This document shows, in pieces, positions 1-8,300 of a stretch of DNA of 64,000 bases. The notes beneath the pieces are model-generated. The model was not told the origin of the DNA. It did no database searches and saw only the letters and a program-made list of their open reading frames with translations. A program made the translations under genes and the position numbers. Origin of the DNA: Lyngbya sp. PCC 8106 (GTDB taxonomy: Bacteria > Cyanobacteriota > Cyanobacteriia > Cyanobacteriales > Microcoleaceae); contig NZ_AAVU01000006.1 in assembly GCF_000169095.1 (NCBI RefSeq), positions 62,001 to 126,000 of the forward strand. The letters are read 5' to 3'. Each line of letters begins with the position of its first letter. Positions within the stretch are counted from its first letter, which is position 1.

Positions 1-174
1 AGGGAAAAATATCGCGAACATCCGTATTATCAAGCGACTGTCGATTGTTGTCATAACTACGACCAAAATAGTTTTGACCCGAATTATGATACGCTCCCTT
101 TAGAGTTCTTCGAACCAATGGTCCGCAAAATACTTGCTCGACCTCGCCATCATAGCCCTTATCTTGAAGAGTAG
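1..174 (+). CDS. C-terminal end of an unrecognised protein (partial at window edge)
   Basis: Frame 1 is open from the first base to a TAG at 172-174, giving the last 57 residues of a protein whose start lies outside the window. The tail is rich in Tyr, Asn, Arg and His and ends RPRHHSPYLEE. I do not recognise the family. The stop lies 18 nt before the ATG of the ATP-grasp gene on the same strand, so it is probably the upstream member of the same operon and part of the same pathway. The reading frame is clear; the function is unknown. Confidence 0.6.
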   Translation, partial: REKYREHPYYQATVDCCHNYDQNSFDPNYDTLPLEFFEPMVRKILARPRHHSPYLEE

Positions 175-192
175 AAAACTGATGAAAATGTT

Positions 193-1464
193 ATGGAACC
201 TATCCCAATTTTAGTAATCTGTCCCAGACAAATAGATTACTTCAACTGCAAGACTATACCTGAAGCAGAAAAGTATGAATTTCATTTTCTGGATGCACCC
301 TTAGAATTAAGTGGTTTTAGTCAAAGTTTTGATATGAAAAAATACTTGGAAGAGTGTCGTCAATATATTAAGCAGCACAATATTCAAGTAGTATTAGCAA
401 CTCGCGATATTCCCAGTTTATTGCAAGCACAACTGAGTCAAGAGTTCGAACATTTGCGAGGTCCGAGCGTCGAATCTTCTTTTTTATGTTTGCATAAATA
501 TTACACCCATCAACAGATTAATTTTCCCTCCAGCGAATATGCAATTTGTTTGTTAGAAACGGGAAAGAATTTATCTGAATATATTCAGGAAATAGATATT
601 CCTTTTCCTTGGATAATGAAACCTTGTACGGGTGCTTGCTCTTCATCAATTTTGAAAGTTAATAATACTCAAGAAGCTAACAATGGAATTGAATTTTACC
701 AAGAATTTGTGATAGATAATCTCAATTATTTATCACCCTTTTTATCAGCTTATTTAGACTCAGATAAATATCCACTGATTAATAGTAATTCAATTTTAAT
801 AGAAGAATATATCAACTTTCCTCATAAATGTTGTGTAGATGGTTGTGTTAGTAATGGAGAAATATTAATCTGGGGAATTTCTGATGGTCATTACTATTCT
901 ACTAAGCCAGAATGTTTTGCTGATTATACATTTCCTTCAACTTTACCTTTATCTATTCAAAAAAAGCTCAATCAAGGGTATAAAAGAATAATCGAAATAT
1001 TAATAGAGTATGGATTTGACAATCAATTTGTTGATGTGGAATTTTTTGTTAGTAATAAAGGAGAGATTAAAGTTATGGAAATTAATGGAAGGATGATACC
1101 TATATCTACATCTCTATATCGTCAATGCTTAAATCATGGCGATCCTTATACTGCTATAATTTCAATTTGCATGGGGGAAAAACCTAAAAATCCTACTCTC
1201 AATGGATTGGTTGGCGGGATATTTTATCTTACTACTTTTGCCAAAGATATTGCTAAAAATTTATTTGATTTTGAACTAGCTAATCAATTTTCTAATCTGG
1301 AATTTAGGGCAAGTCCCGAACAGGAAATAACTGAAATTAGTGCTAGTGGTTTGACATTAGCAACAGTAAATTTAGTAGGAAATAGTTATGCAGAAATACA
1401 CGAACAAGCAAATAATATTAGACGAAAACTTTTGAAACAGCCAGAATTTTCTCCTTGGAATTAA
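193..1464 (+). CDS. ATP-grasp domain ligase
   Basis: A 423-residue protein with the layout of a carboxylate-amine/thiol ligase of the ATP-grasp superfamily, which activates a carboxylate as an acyl phosphate with ATP and joins it to an amine. An N-terminal Rossmann-like region (about 1-110) precedes the grasp. The ATP-lysine region reads PWIMKPCTGACSSS (about 140-153), the adenine-contacting acidic strand is ILIEEYINFP (about 205), and the Mg-binding motif is VMEINGRM (about 295-302). The last 90 residues resemble the C-terminal lobe of carnosine-synthase-like ligases. It starts at ATG 193 and is followed 30 nt later by the dioxygenase gene. Substrates cannot be read from sequence; neighbours suggest an amino acid or amino-acid conjugate. 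The superfamily is secure, the reaction is inference. Confidence 0.82.
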   Translation: MEPIPILVICPRQIDYFNCKTIPEAEKYEFHFLDAPLELSGFSQSFDMKKYLEECRQYIKQHNIQVVLATRDIPSLLQAQLSQEFEHLRGPSVESSFLCLHKYYTHQQINFPSSEYAICLLETGKNLSEYIQEIDIPFPWIMKPCTGACSSSILKVNNTQEANNGIEFYQEFVIDNLNYLSPFLSAYLDSDKYPLINSNSILIEEYINFPHKCCVDGCVSNGEILIWGISDGHYYSTKPECFADYTFPSTLPLSIQKKLNQGYKRIIEILIEYGFDNQFVDVEFFVSNKGEIKVMEINGRMIPISTSLYRQCLNHGDPYTAIISICMGEKPKNPTLNGLVGGIFYLTTFAKDIAKNLFDFELANQFSNLEFRASPEQEITEISASGLTLATVNLVGNSYAEIHEQANNIRRKLLKQPEFSPWN

Positions 1465-1494
1465 TTCAGTGAACCTTAGTCGAGGAAAATTAAA

Positions 1495-2571
1495 ATGACT
1501 ACAACTAAAACCAAATCTTTTATTACAATCAAAAATAAACGTTTTCACTATATTTGGTTACGAGAAAATTGTCCGAGTTGTCGGTATGCAGCTCCTTACC
1601 AACAACTATACGATCCAAATATTAGCGATCGCCCAGAATACCCCCAACCTTTATCAGTAGAATTAAATGAGGAAACTTTAACCATTGACTGGGATGAAAC
1701 GCCCGCTCACCGTAGCGTATTTTCTGTGGAGTGGTTGCTGAAAAATAGTTACGATCCTCAACCGGAATTAGAGTCAGACAACTACATTTTCTGGGAGAGA
1801 GCAAAACTAGAATTAAAACCCCCCCAAACATATAACGCCGAGACTATTAATAACGATGGTTGGATGGAGCAATTATTTAGTTTGGGATTTGTGATTTTAG
1901 AGAATATCCCTCCAGAAAAATTAGAATCTTTTCTGTCATCTATCGGTCCAATTTTTAATGCCGATTACGGGACAATAATGCCTCTGGAAACTAGAGATAA
2001 AACTACAGAATCTTTACCTTCCCGCGATGGATGTCCCTTACCTCCTCATCACGATTTAAGTTATTGGGGAGGACACCGCTTAGTCGAGTTTCTTTATTGT
2101 GTAGAAAATCAAAATTCAGGGGGTGAATCTACCTTAGTAGATGGTTTTCAGGTAGCTCAAGACTTTAGTCAAGATTATCCACAATATTATCAAACTTTGT
2201 TGGAAACTCCCGTACAATTTTGGTTAGTAGACAAAACACATCAATATCGGTTTTGTAATATCGCAACAATCTTGGAATGCGACAGATATGGGAACTTGAC
2301 TACAGTCCGTTTTAGTAAAAGAAACTGTAGACCTCATTTACCTTTTGAGCAATTAGAAGATTTCTATCAAGCATATCATACTTTTTTCCACTATCTGAAA
2401 AAAAACGATTATAAACATCAGTTTCAGTTGAGATCACATAACTGTCTGCTCTTCCAAAATTTCAGAATTTTACACGGGAGAACAGCTTTCGATCCAGCAC
2501 TAGGTAAGAGAAAGCTCAACTCAGGGTATGTTGATTGGAACTTCTTTGTAGGAAGAAGAAATTTTCAATAA
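1495..2571 (+). CDS. Gamma-butyrobetaine hydroxylase-like Fe(II)/2-oxoglutarate dioxygenase
   Basis: A 358-residue protein with two parts. The N-terminal domain (about 1-95) has the conserved start of gamma-butyrobetaine/trimethyllysine dioxygenases, WLRENCPSCRY, with closely spaced cysteines that bind zinc in BBOX1. The rest is a TauD-type jelly-roll: the iron ligands are the H-x-D of PPHHDLSYW (about 182-190) and the distal His of NFRILHGRTAF (about 322-332), whose Arg also fits 2-oxoglutarate binding. Such enzymes hydroxylate or oxidatively rearrange trimethylammonium or other amino-acid-like substrates. Genuine carnitine synthesis is unexpected in a cyanobacterium, so the true substrate is probably the pathway intermediate of this cluster. 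Start ATG 1495. Family well supported, substrate unknown. Confidence 0.85.
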   Translation: MTTTKTKSFITIKNKRFHYIWLRENCPSCRYAAPYQQLYDPNISDRPEYPQPLSVELNEETLTIDWDETPAHRSVFSVEWLLKNSYDPQPELESDNYIFWERAKLELKPPQTYNAETINNDGWMEQLFSLGFVILENIPPEKLESFLSSIGPIFNADYGTIMPLETRDKTTESLPSRDGCPLPPHHDLSYWGGHRLVEFLYCVENQNSGGESTLVDGFQVAQDFSQDYPQYYQTLLETPVQFWLVDKTHQYRFCNIATILECDRYGNLTTVRFSKRNCRPHLPFEQLEDFYQAYHTFFHYLKKNDYKHQFQLRSHNCLLFQNFRILHGRTAFDPALGKRKLNSGYVDWNFFVGRRNFQ

Positions 2572-2600
2572 CAATAAATTTAATCATGGGAGGATATGAA

Positions 2601-3539
2601 ATGAAAATTGCCTACATTAAACCTAGTTTCCCTAATGAAAAAAGAGTCGGTTTATTACCGCAACATTTATCCTACTGCAGTCTAGAAGATGAACGTAGAT
2701 TTGAACAAGGTTATGGGGAAACTTTAGATATTCCCGATGCAGCTTATGGGAATGGTGCTGGTTATTCTAGAGAAAGTTTATTTGAGTGGGCAGATGTCAT
2801 TTACTGCCTTAAAGTGCCTCAACCTGAAGATTACCAATACTTTAAAGAAAACCAAACTCTCGTGGGTTGGGTTCATCCCCTTGGTTCTGGGAAACATTTT
2901 ATGGAAAACTGCGCCAAAGCGAAAAATATGACAGTATTTGATGTAACGAATCGTATTTCTATTCGTCACCATCAAGGAAAATCAGAAGTTATCAATATTC
3001 CGAGAGACATAACTCGCAAAAATAGTATCTTAGCGGGGTATGCTTCTACGATGCAAGCTATTACGCTGCGGGGTGGTATTCTAAAAGATAAGGTGGTTGC
3101 TGTTTTTGGCTCTGGTAATGTTGCTTATGGGGCAATGAAATATTTAGCTCAAAAAGGTATCGACCCATTGTTACGCAGGAGAAGCAATCTAGCTCTAATG
3201 CAGCGAGAATTTAGTAGTTATGATATTTTTATTAATGGAGTAGAAATTGATGAAGGAGAAAAAGCAATTGTTACCCAAGAAATGCTAGATTCGATGAAAC
3301 CGGAAGCATGGGTTATTGATGTAGCAGCAGATGCAGGAAGAGCCATTGAAGGGACAAAATATACCTCAATCGATCGCCCCATCTACACCGACGAGCAAGG
3401 GCATACTTTTTATGTGGTTAATAATTCTCCATCTCTTATGTATCGAGAAAGTAGTGAAGCAGTAAGCGTTGGTTATGCCAAACATTTTTGGATGAAACCC
3501 ATGAGTTATTGGCAGAGTGATTTCTGTATTGCTCCTTAA
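2601..3539 (+). CDS. N5-(carboxyethyl)ornithine synthase-like dehydrogenase (alanine dehydrogenase family)
   Basis: With start ATG 2601 the protein has 312 residues, matching the roughly 313-residue lactococcal CEO synthase (gene ceo). The start is chosen because GGGAGGA at 2588-2594 is an ideal ribosome-binding site; a longer in-frame start at 2535 would overlap the dioxygenase gene. The N-terminal half has the AlaDH/PNT pattern (KPSFPNEKRVGLLP, FEQGYGETLDIPD, VGWVHPLGSG). The Rossmann half carries GSGNVAYGA followed by INGVEIDEG and VIDVAADAG, all of which I recall from CEO synthase. Family members reductively condense an amino acid side-chain amine with pyruvate using NADPH. It could instead be an opine or saccharopine-like dehydrogenase. 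Sits 29 nt after the dioxygenase and 8 nt before the SDR gene. Confidence 0.78.
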   Translation: MKIAYIKPSFPNEKRVGLLPQHLSYCSLEDERRFEQGYGETLDIPDAAYGNGAGYSRESLFEWADVIYCLKVPQPEDYQYFKENQTLVGWVHPLGSGKHFMENCAKAKNMTVFDVTNRISIRHHQGKSEVINIPRDITRKNSILAGYASTMQAITLRGGILKDKVVAVFGSGNVAYGAMKYLAQKGIDPLLRRRSNLALMQREFSSYDIFINGVEIDEGEKAIVTQEMLDSMKPEAWVIDVAADAGRAIEGTKYTSIDRPIYTDEQGHTFYVVNNSPSLMYRESSEAVSVGYAKHFWMKPMSYWQSDFCIAP

Positions 3540-3547
3540 TTATAATA

Positions 3548-4237
3548 ATGTCTAAATTAATTCTGATTACAGGTGTCAGTCGGGGTCTCGGTCGCGCCAT
3601 GACCGAGGCTTTTATTCAATTGGGTCATACTGTTATCGGTTGCTCTTTGAATAAAGAGGCGATCGCTGACCTAACACAAAAATTTGGCGAACCCCATCAT
3701 TTTACATCAGTTAATATTGCCGACGAAATGCAAGTCAAAAATTGGAGTCAAGCAATAAGCTCAAAATATGATGCTCCAGACTTAATTATTAATAATGCTG
3801 GCATCGTACACGAACTTGCACCCTTGTGGGAAATAGAAGGGCAAATTTTTGATCGCGTTATTGATATCAATATCAAAGGAGTGGCTAATGTTCTCCGGCA
3901 TTTTTTACCACAAATGCTCCCTAAAAGTCAAGGAGTAATTGTTAATTTTAGTGCGGGTTGGGGACGTTACACCACTGCTAATGCGGCACCTTATTGTGCT
4001 AGTAAATGGGCAATTGAAGGATTGACCAAAGCACTATCACAAGAGTTACCTCTAGGCATGACCGCAGTTTCTTTGTGGCCGGGAACCATCCATACAGATA
4101 CCCTAGAAACAATTTATGGAGACGAAAAAGCTGCTAAGTATATCCAACCTCAAGATTGGGTGAAAATTGCCGTTCCTTTTCTGTTGCAAATTGGAGCGAG
4201 CGATAATGGGAAAGCTTTGGCAATTCCGACAGGATAA
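3548..4237 (+). CDS. Short-chain dehydrogenase/reductase (SDR)
   Basis: A 229-residue classical SDR. The cofactor motif TGVSRGLG (residues 8-15) and the NNAG motif (IINNAGIV, about 80-87) are intact. The catalytic serine lies in NFSAGWGRY, and the YxxxK pair is in PYCASKWA (about 150-157). The short C-terminus lacks extra domains, so it should be a soluble NAD(P)H-dependent carbonyl/alcohol oxidoreductase. The absence of a basic residue right after the second strand is not clear enough to choose NADH or NADPH. It begins 8 nt after the CEO-synthase-like gene, so the two are almost certainly co-transcribed; a role in reducing or oxidising the same small molecule is inferred. Confidence 0.87.
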   Translation: MSKLILITGVSRGLGRAMTEAFIQLGHTVIGCSLNKEAIADLTQKFGEPHHFTSVNIADEMQVKNWSQAISSKYDAPDLIINNAGIVHELAPLWEIEGQIFDRVIDINIKGVANVLRHFLPQMLPKSQGVIVNFSAGWGRYTTANAAPYCASKWAIEGLTKALSQELPLGMTAVSLWPGTIHTDTLETIYGDEKAAKYIQPQDWVKIAVPFLLQIGASDNGKALAIPTG

Positions 4238-4282
4238 AAGAGTCATTATTGCTAGACAAAATTATTAATAAATTTTAACAAA

Positions 4283-5035
4283 ATGTCAACAAACTTTCAA
4301 ATTCGCTTACCTGATAATATCGAAAATTTACCAATTAATGAAGAATATTTTTTCATTACAGAAAACGACAAAGAGCGTCGGTTAAAACTCCACGATTATG
4401 CTGAAGTTTATCGCATTCCTGGACTTTATAATTATCTTGCTTTAGAAAAACTCCATTATCTATCGCCTGAAGTTATGGCTTCTCTATTAACCGAGAAATT
4501 AAAAAATAGCGGTGAGTCGGTGGAGGAGTTAAAACTATTAGAGTTAGGAGCAGGAAGTGGATTATTTGGTCAAGCAATTGCCAAACGGGGAGTAACATCT
4601 ATTATTGGTATTGATATCGTTCCCGAAGCTGCTGAAGCGACTCGAAGAGATTGTCCAGGAGTTTATGAAAATTACTTTGTGGAAGACCTGACTCAATTAT
4701 CGACAGCAACTCACGATATTCTCAAACAGCAAAAATTAAATGGTTTTGTCTGTTGTTCTGCTTTGAGTGAAGGTCATATTCCGGTAAAAGCTTTTGCGAC
4801 CGGAATGAACTTAATTAAAGATGGAGGTTGGGTGTTATTTAACGTAGCAAAAACCAGTTATGAGTGCGAAGAAAATTGCCCGGAGTTTGTCAATTTTTAC
4901 CGTCAAGCAGTGGAAAAAGATTACTTAAAAATACATCGGACAAAATCCTATCTCCATCGTCGTTTTTTTAACGGTCAACCGCTAGAATATGTGGCAATTT
5001 TAGCAATAAAGGAAACAGATATTCCCATAGTTTAA
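4283..5035 (+). CDS. Class I SAM-dependent methyltransferase
   Basis: A 250-residue protein with the class I Rossmann methyltransferase core. Motif I is LLELGAGSGLFGQAI (about 89-103), followed by the acidic end of strand 2 in IIGIDIVPEA, and post-motif GFVCCSALSEGHIP, where other families carry the substrate-gating loop. There is no DNA- or protein-target motif, so a small-molecule target is most likely, perhaps the amine or amino acid built by the upstream genes (N- or O-methylation). It follows the SDR by 45 nt on the same strand and closes the cluster; after it the sequence turns into repeats and a fragment. Substrate unassigned. Confidence 0.83.
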   Translation: MSTNFQIRLPDNIENLPINEEYFFITENDKERRLKLHDYAEVYRIPGLYNYLALEKLHYLSPEVMASLLTEKLKNSGESVEELKLLELGAGSGLFGQAIAKRGVTSIIGIDIVPEAAEATRRDCPGVYENYFVEDLTQLSTATHDILKQQKLNGFVCCSALSEGHIPVKAFATGMNLIKDGGWVLFNVAKTSYECEENCPEFVNFYRQAVEKDYLKIHRTKSYLHRRFFNGQPLEYVAILAIKETDIPIV

Positions 5036-5048
5036 AACAGAAAAGGAG

Positions 5049-5195
5049 ATGGACGTAGAATTTTTAAAATCAATTTTCGAGAAGAGATTTGCCGTTCCCG
5101 ATAATTATCAGGTTGCAAAATTAACCCCCCAGCAAATGGAGAATTTAGGGACGGTAAAATCGGATTTGTGCGATCGCATGGAACTCCACTTATAG
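5049..5195 (+). CDS. 48-residue ORF, probable fragment of a larger gene
   Basis: ATG 5049 opens a 48-codon frame ending at TAG 5193-5195. AAAAGGAG ends directly before the ATG, too close for a normal ribosome site. The peptide (MDVEFLKSIFEKRF at its start, LTPQQMENLG in the middle) resembles the helical C-terminal tails of cyanobacterial hypothetical proteins, but I cannot name a family. It may be a decayed remnant, or a small gene terminal to the methyltransferase operon. The stretch after it, to 5382, holds only a heptamer repeat. Confidence 0.25.
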   Translation: MDVEFLKSIFEKRFAVPDNYQVAKLTPQQMENLGTVKSDLCDRMELHL

Positions 5196-5267
5196 CAGGT
5201 CGCACTGGTATATTTACAAATGCCCCGAACGAAGAATAGCCAAAAGCCTGACTAGATCGGCATTTTC

Positions 5268-5309
5268 TTGCCTATTGCCTATTGCCTATTGCCTATTGCC
5301 TCTTGCCTA
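5268..5309. repeat. Heptanucleotide tandem repeat (TTGCCTA)
   Basis: Six consecutive heptamers begin at 5268, 5275, 5282, 5289, 5296 and 5303. Five read TTGCCTA and the fifth reads TTGCCTC. This is a short tandemly repeated repetitive (STRR) sequence of the type common in filamentous cyanobacteria. It lies between the 3' ends of the convergent methyltransferase cluster and the PBP gene. Confidence 0.9.
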
Positions 5310-5382
5310 GTGCGAAGCGCTATAACTTATCTAGAAAAAGAGCAATATTTAAGAGGTTATGTTTCTCCAGGAAGTCGAACTT

Positions 5383-7683
5383 TTACTGAATACCTAACAC
5401 CTGACCCATATAATCTTTCCACAACTGAGCCGCATTTGCACTACTCCCATTCGTGGGAGAGTTATCATCATTTCCCAACCACACCCCTGTTGTTAACTTA
5501 TATTCCGGTACAAACCCAATAAACCATAAATCCACATTATCATCAGTCGTTCCTGTTTTCCCCGCTTCTCCGACTCCGAGAGAGGCATTTTGTCCGGTTC
5601 CATTTCTAACAACACCCTGCAATAATTGAGTCATGGTACTCGCAACTAAGGGCGGTAAAACTTGAGGGCGAACCGGATTTTCGCGATCATAAGAATAAAT
5701 CACTCGACAGGTGGTAATATCATTAAAATCAGTGCAATCGCTACTATCTAAAATGCGTTTAACGGTATGGGGACGATTAAATGATCCCCCATTCGCAATT
5801 GTCGCAAACGCCCCAGTCATTTCCAACAACGTCACTTCACTTTGACCAATTACTAACCCCGGCACCGCTTTGAGTTGAGAACGAACCCCCAAACGTTCCG
5901 CCATACGAATCACTGAATCTAAACCCACTTCTTGAGCAACTCGCAAAGCGGTAACATTTTCCGATAATGCCATCCCTCGATACATATCAACACTCCCTTG
6001 AGATCGATCACACCCTCGAAAGCTTTGACCTCTCCAAGTTAGAGGGGCGCAGGAATAGCTACTTCCAGGGGGAATACCTTGATCTAAAGCAGCAGCATAG
6101 GCAAAAATCTTAAAGGTCGATCCCGGTTGACGTAGGGCTTGAGTCCCCCGGTTAAACTGACTTTGTTGATAGTCTGGTCCGCCCACCATCGAAACCACTT
6201 CCCCGGTTATCGAGTCTAAAGTGACAAGCGCACCTTGAGAAAAGTCAGCCGTCGCACCTGTAGAATTTAAAGTATTACGAAGGGAATTTTCCGCCTGTTT
6301 TTGTAAGTTGGAGTTTAAAGCTGTTTCAACAATAAAGTTTCCTTCTCGGGCTAGTTGTTCGCCTAAAAGTTGCTCAATTTCCGTGAAGACATAATCATAG
6401 AAATAGGGCGCAATCGTGCTTTGTAAAAGTTCTTTCGCTTTGGGGTTAATCTCAATCCGCGATCGCCTGGATCGATCGGCTTCTTCTTCGCTGACCATTC
6501 CCAATTCTAACATCCGGCTAATGACGCGATCGCGATATTGTACTGCTAGCTGATAATTTTGAATCGGGTTAAAGGTGTTGGGAGCGGGTAAAATTCCAGC
6601 CAGGGTTGCGGCTTCCGAGAGCGTTAACTCTTTTGCGGATTTGTCAAAATAAAACTGAGCAGCATCTTCAAAACCGTACAAATCTAAGCCTAAATAAACC
6701 TGATTAAGATAAGTCAATAAGAGCTTTTCTTTGCTGTAAATTGTTTCTAACTTTAACGCTACAATTGCTTCTCGTAGCTTCCGAGTCGCCGAATCTTCTG
6801 TTCCGACATAATCGCGAAACAAAGTTCTGGCTAATTGCTGGGAAATCGTACTTCCCCCTTCCCGAATCGTTCCCCCTTCCACGTTCGTCAAAAAAGCCCG
6901 AGTAATCCCAATCGGATCAACGCCTAAATGCCAATAAAAACGACTATCCTCAGAAGCAATCACCGCTTTGGGGAGATATTTAGAAACATCTGAAAGTTGT
7001 TGAACTTCTAAATGGGCGTTATTACTCGGTTGACGCAAAGGACGGTTATCCTCAGAAAACACAATTACAGGCCCAGTAATGCTTTTAGGAAGGGGACGCA
7101 CCGTGAATTTTTGCCACTCCACCAACACCAACAAAGTCGCCGAAGCCGTCATCCCACACAGACTGATAAAGCCATACCACAACAAACGACTGTACCAAGG
7201 GGGCGGATCAACATACTGGAGTCTGACTCCATTGGCGAGTTCAGGTGGCCCTAAGGTGATTGTATCTCCGTGACGTAGGGGAAGTTGACCAATACGACGC
7301 TGCTTTAGATAGATGCCGTTGGTGGAATCTTCATCTTGAATGAAAAATTTTCGGGATCTCGATCGTCCATAACTAACCAAACACAGATGGACTTGACTGA
7401 CAACCGGATTTCGCACCACGATATCACAAGAACGAGATGAACGTCCTAAGATATAGCGATCGCCAAGTAAAGGATATACATCGGCGGTATCAGCATCTGC
7501 GTTTTGTACCCAAAGTTCAGGGACTTTGGCATTGGGTTTGAGAATCAGCCGAGAAAAGTTGACCTTCGCATGAAGGGTCTGAACAACTTGAGTGATTGCA
7601 CCCAGAAGGGTTTTCGGCTTCTGTGGAGGCTTCGTTGATGTCATACTGAGCGATCGGCAAGCAGGACAAGGCGTTTCACTCAT
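5383..7683 (-). CDS. FHA domain-fused bifunctional penicillin-binding protein 1 (GT51-transpeptidase)
   Basis: Class A PBP that polymerises lipid II and cross-links peptidoglycan in the periplasm. The preferred start is ATG at 7683 (766 residues); a GTG at 7728 would add 15. Counting from the GTG: a CPAC pair near residues 21-24, an FHA domain (about 85-175; GRSSRSCDI, then STNG), one membrane span (about 183-205), the GT51 domain with EDSRFYWHLGVD and EGGSTISQQL, and the transpeptidase with STFK, SEN and KTGTT, all active-site motifs intact. The cytosolic FHA domain reads phosphothreonine, so synthesis may be controlled by Ser/Thr kinases. Follows lspA on the same strand. Confidence 0.93.
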   Translation of the reverse strand: MSETPCPACRSLSMTSTKPPQKPKTLLGAITQVVQTLHAKVNFSRLILKPNAKVPELWVQNADADTADVYPLLGDRYILGRSSRSCDIVVRNPVVSQVHLCLVSYGRSRSRKFFIQDEDSTNGIYLKQRRIGQLPLRHGDTITLGPPELANGVRLQYVDPPPWYSRLLWYGFISLCGMTASATLLVLVEWQKFTVRPLPKSITGPVIVFSEDNRPLRQPSNNAHLEVQQLSDVSKYLPKAVIASEDSRFYWHLGVDPIGITRAFLTNVEGGTIREGGSTISQQLARTLFRDYVGTEDSATRKLREAIVALKLETIYSKEKLLLTYLNQVYLGLDLYGFEDAAQFYFDKSAKELTLSEAATLAGILPAPNTFNPIQNYQLAVQYRDRVISRMLELGMVSEEEADRSRRSRIEINPKAKELLQSTIAPYFYDYVFTEIEQLLGEQLAREGNFIVETALNSNLQKQAENSLRNTLNSTGATADFSQGALVTLDSITGEVVSMVGGPDYQQSQFNRGTQALRQPGSTFKIFAYAAALDQGIPPGSSYSCAPLTWRGQSFRGCDRSQGSVDMYRGMALSENVTALRVAQEVGLDSVIRMAERLGVRSQLKAVPGLVIGQSEVTLLEMTGAFATIANGGSFNRPHTVKRILDSSDCTDFNDITTCRVIYSYDRENPVRPQVLPPLVASTMTQLLQGVVRNGTGQNASLGVGEAGKTGTTDDNVDLWFIGFVPEYKLTTGVWLGNDDNSPTNGSSANAAQLWKDYMGQVLGIQ

Positions 7684-7730
7684 TTTACTCACAAGTGCGA
7701 TAAGTTGTGGAGTTCTGCTTCTCTCCACCC

Positions 7731-8240
7731 TTAAATGTTCCCAGAGGAGGGGTCACTGGGGGGATGCCTTGGGTGTTCGTGAATAAACATGGCGATCAGT
7801 AAACAAATAATCCCGATATTAATCGAGACATCGGCTAAATTAAAGATGGGAAATTGAATCAGACGAAAATCTAAAAAGTCAACGACATGACCGGAGATAA
7901 ATCGATCAATTCCATTCCCTAATGCTCCTCCTAAGATTAAACCATATCCGGTTTGTTCCCATCGAATAAATTGCGGCCCCCACCAAGCCAGCGCCATTAA
8001 ACCTAGACTAACTCCTAGCGATAACCACCGCAACCACGAGACTCCGCCATTACTAAATAAGCTAAATGCTGCTCCAGTATTGATGACGTAGGTGAAGTGA
8101 AAAACGTCTGGCCAGAGTGGAATGGTTTGTGGAGGGCTGGTCAATTCTAAGGTTTGAAGCACCCAAAACTTAGTGGCATGATCGACAATTAAACTGAGAA
8201 TTGCAGCGATCCAAAAAATCGGATTTTTTTGAAATTTCAT
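7731..8240 (-). CDS. lspA: Lipoprotein signal peptidase (signal peptidase II)
   Basis: Inner-membrane aspartyl protease that removes signal peptides from diacylglyceryl-modified prolipoproteins. The start is taken at ATG 8240 (169 residues; MKFQKNP); a TTG at 8267 is possible but less likely. Four hydrophobic segments are visible. The catalytic aspartates fit the two family motifs: INTGAAFSLF with its upstream region, GGALGNGIDRF (first Asp) and FNLADVSINIG (second Asp). The last 12 residues are polar. The stop lies just before the PBP gene, suggesting a bioY-lspA-PBP transcription unit. The PstS lipoprotein in this window is one probable substrate. Confidence 0.95.
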   Translation of the reverse strand: MKFQKNPIFWIAAILSLIVDHATKFWVLQTLELTSPPQTIPLWPDVFHFTYVINTGAAFSLFSNGGVSWLRWLSLGVSLGLMALAWWGPQFIRWEQTGYGLILGGALGNGIDRFISGHVVDFLDFRLIQFPIFNLADVSINIGIICLLIAMFIHEHPRHPPSDPSSGNI

Positions 8241-8300
8241 AAAAGGGGAACCCGGAACACAAAGCAAAAATTTAGTCTATATTTTGACCCAATTTTTGAT

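Noticed and set aside
1495..2571. True carnitine biosynthesis gene
   Set aside because: Only the family is supported; neighbours do not include other carnitine pathway enzymes.
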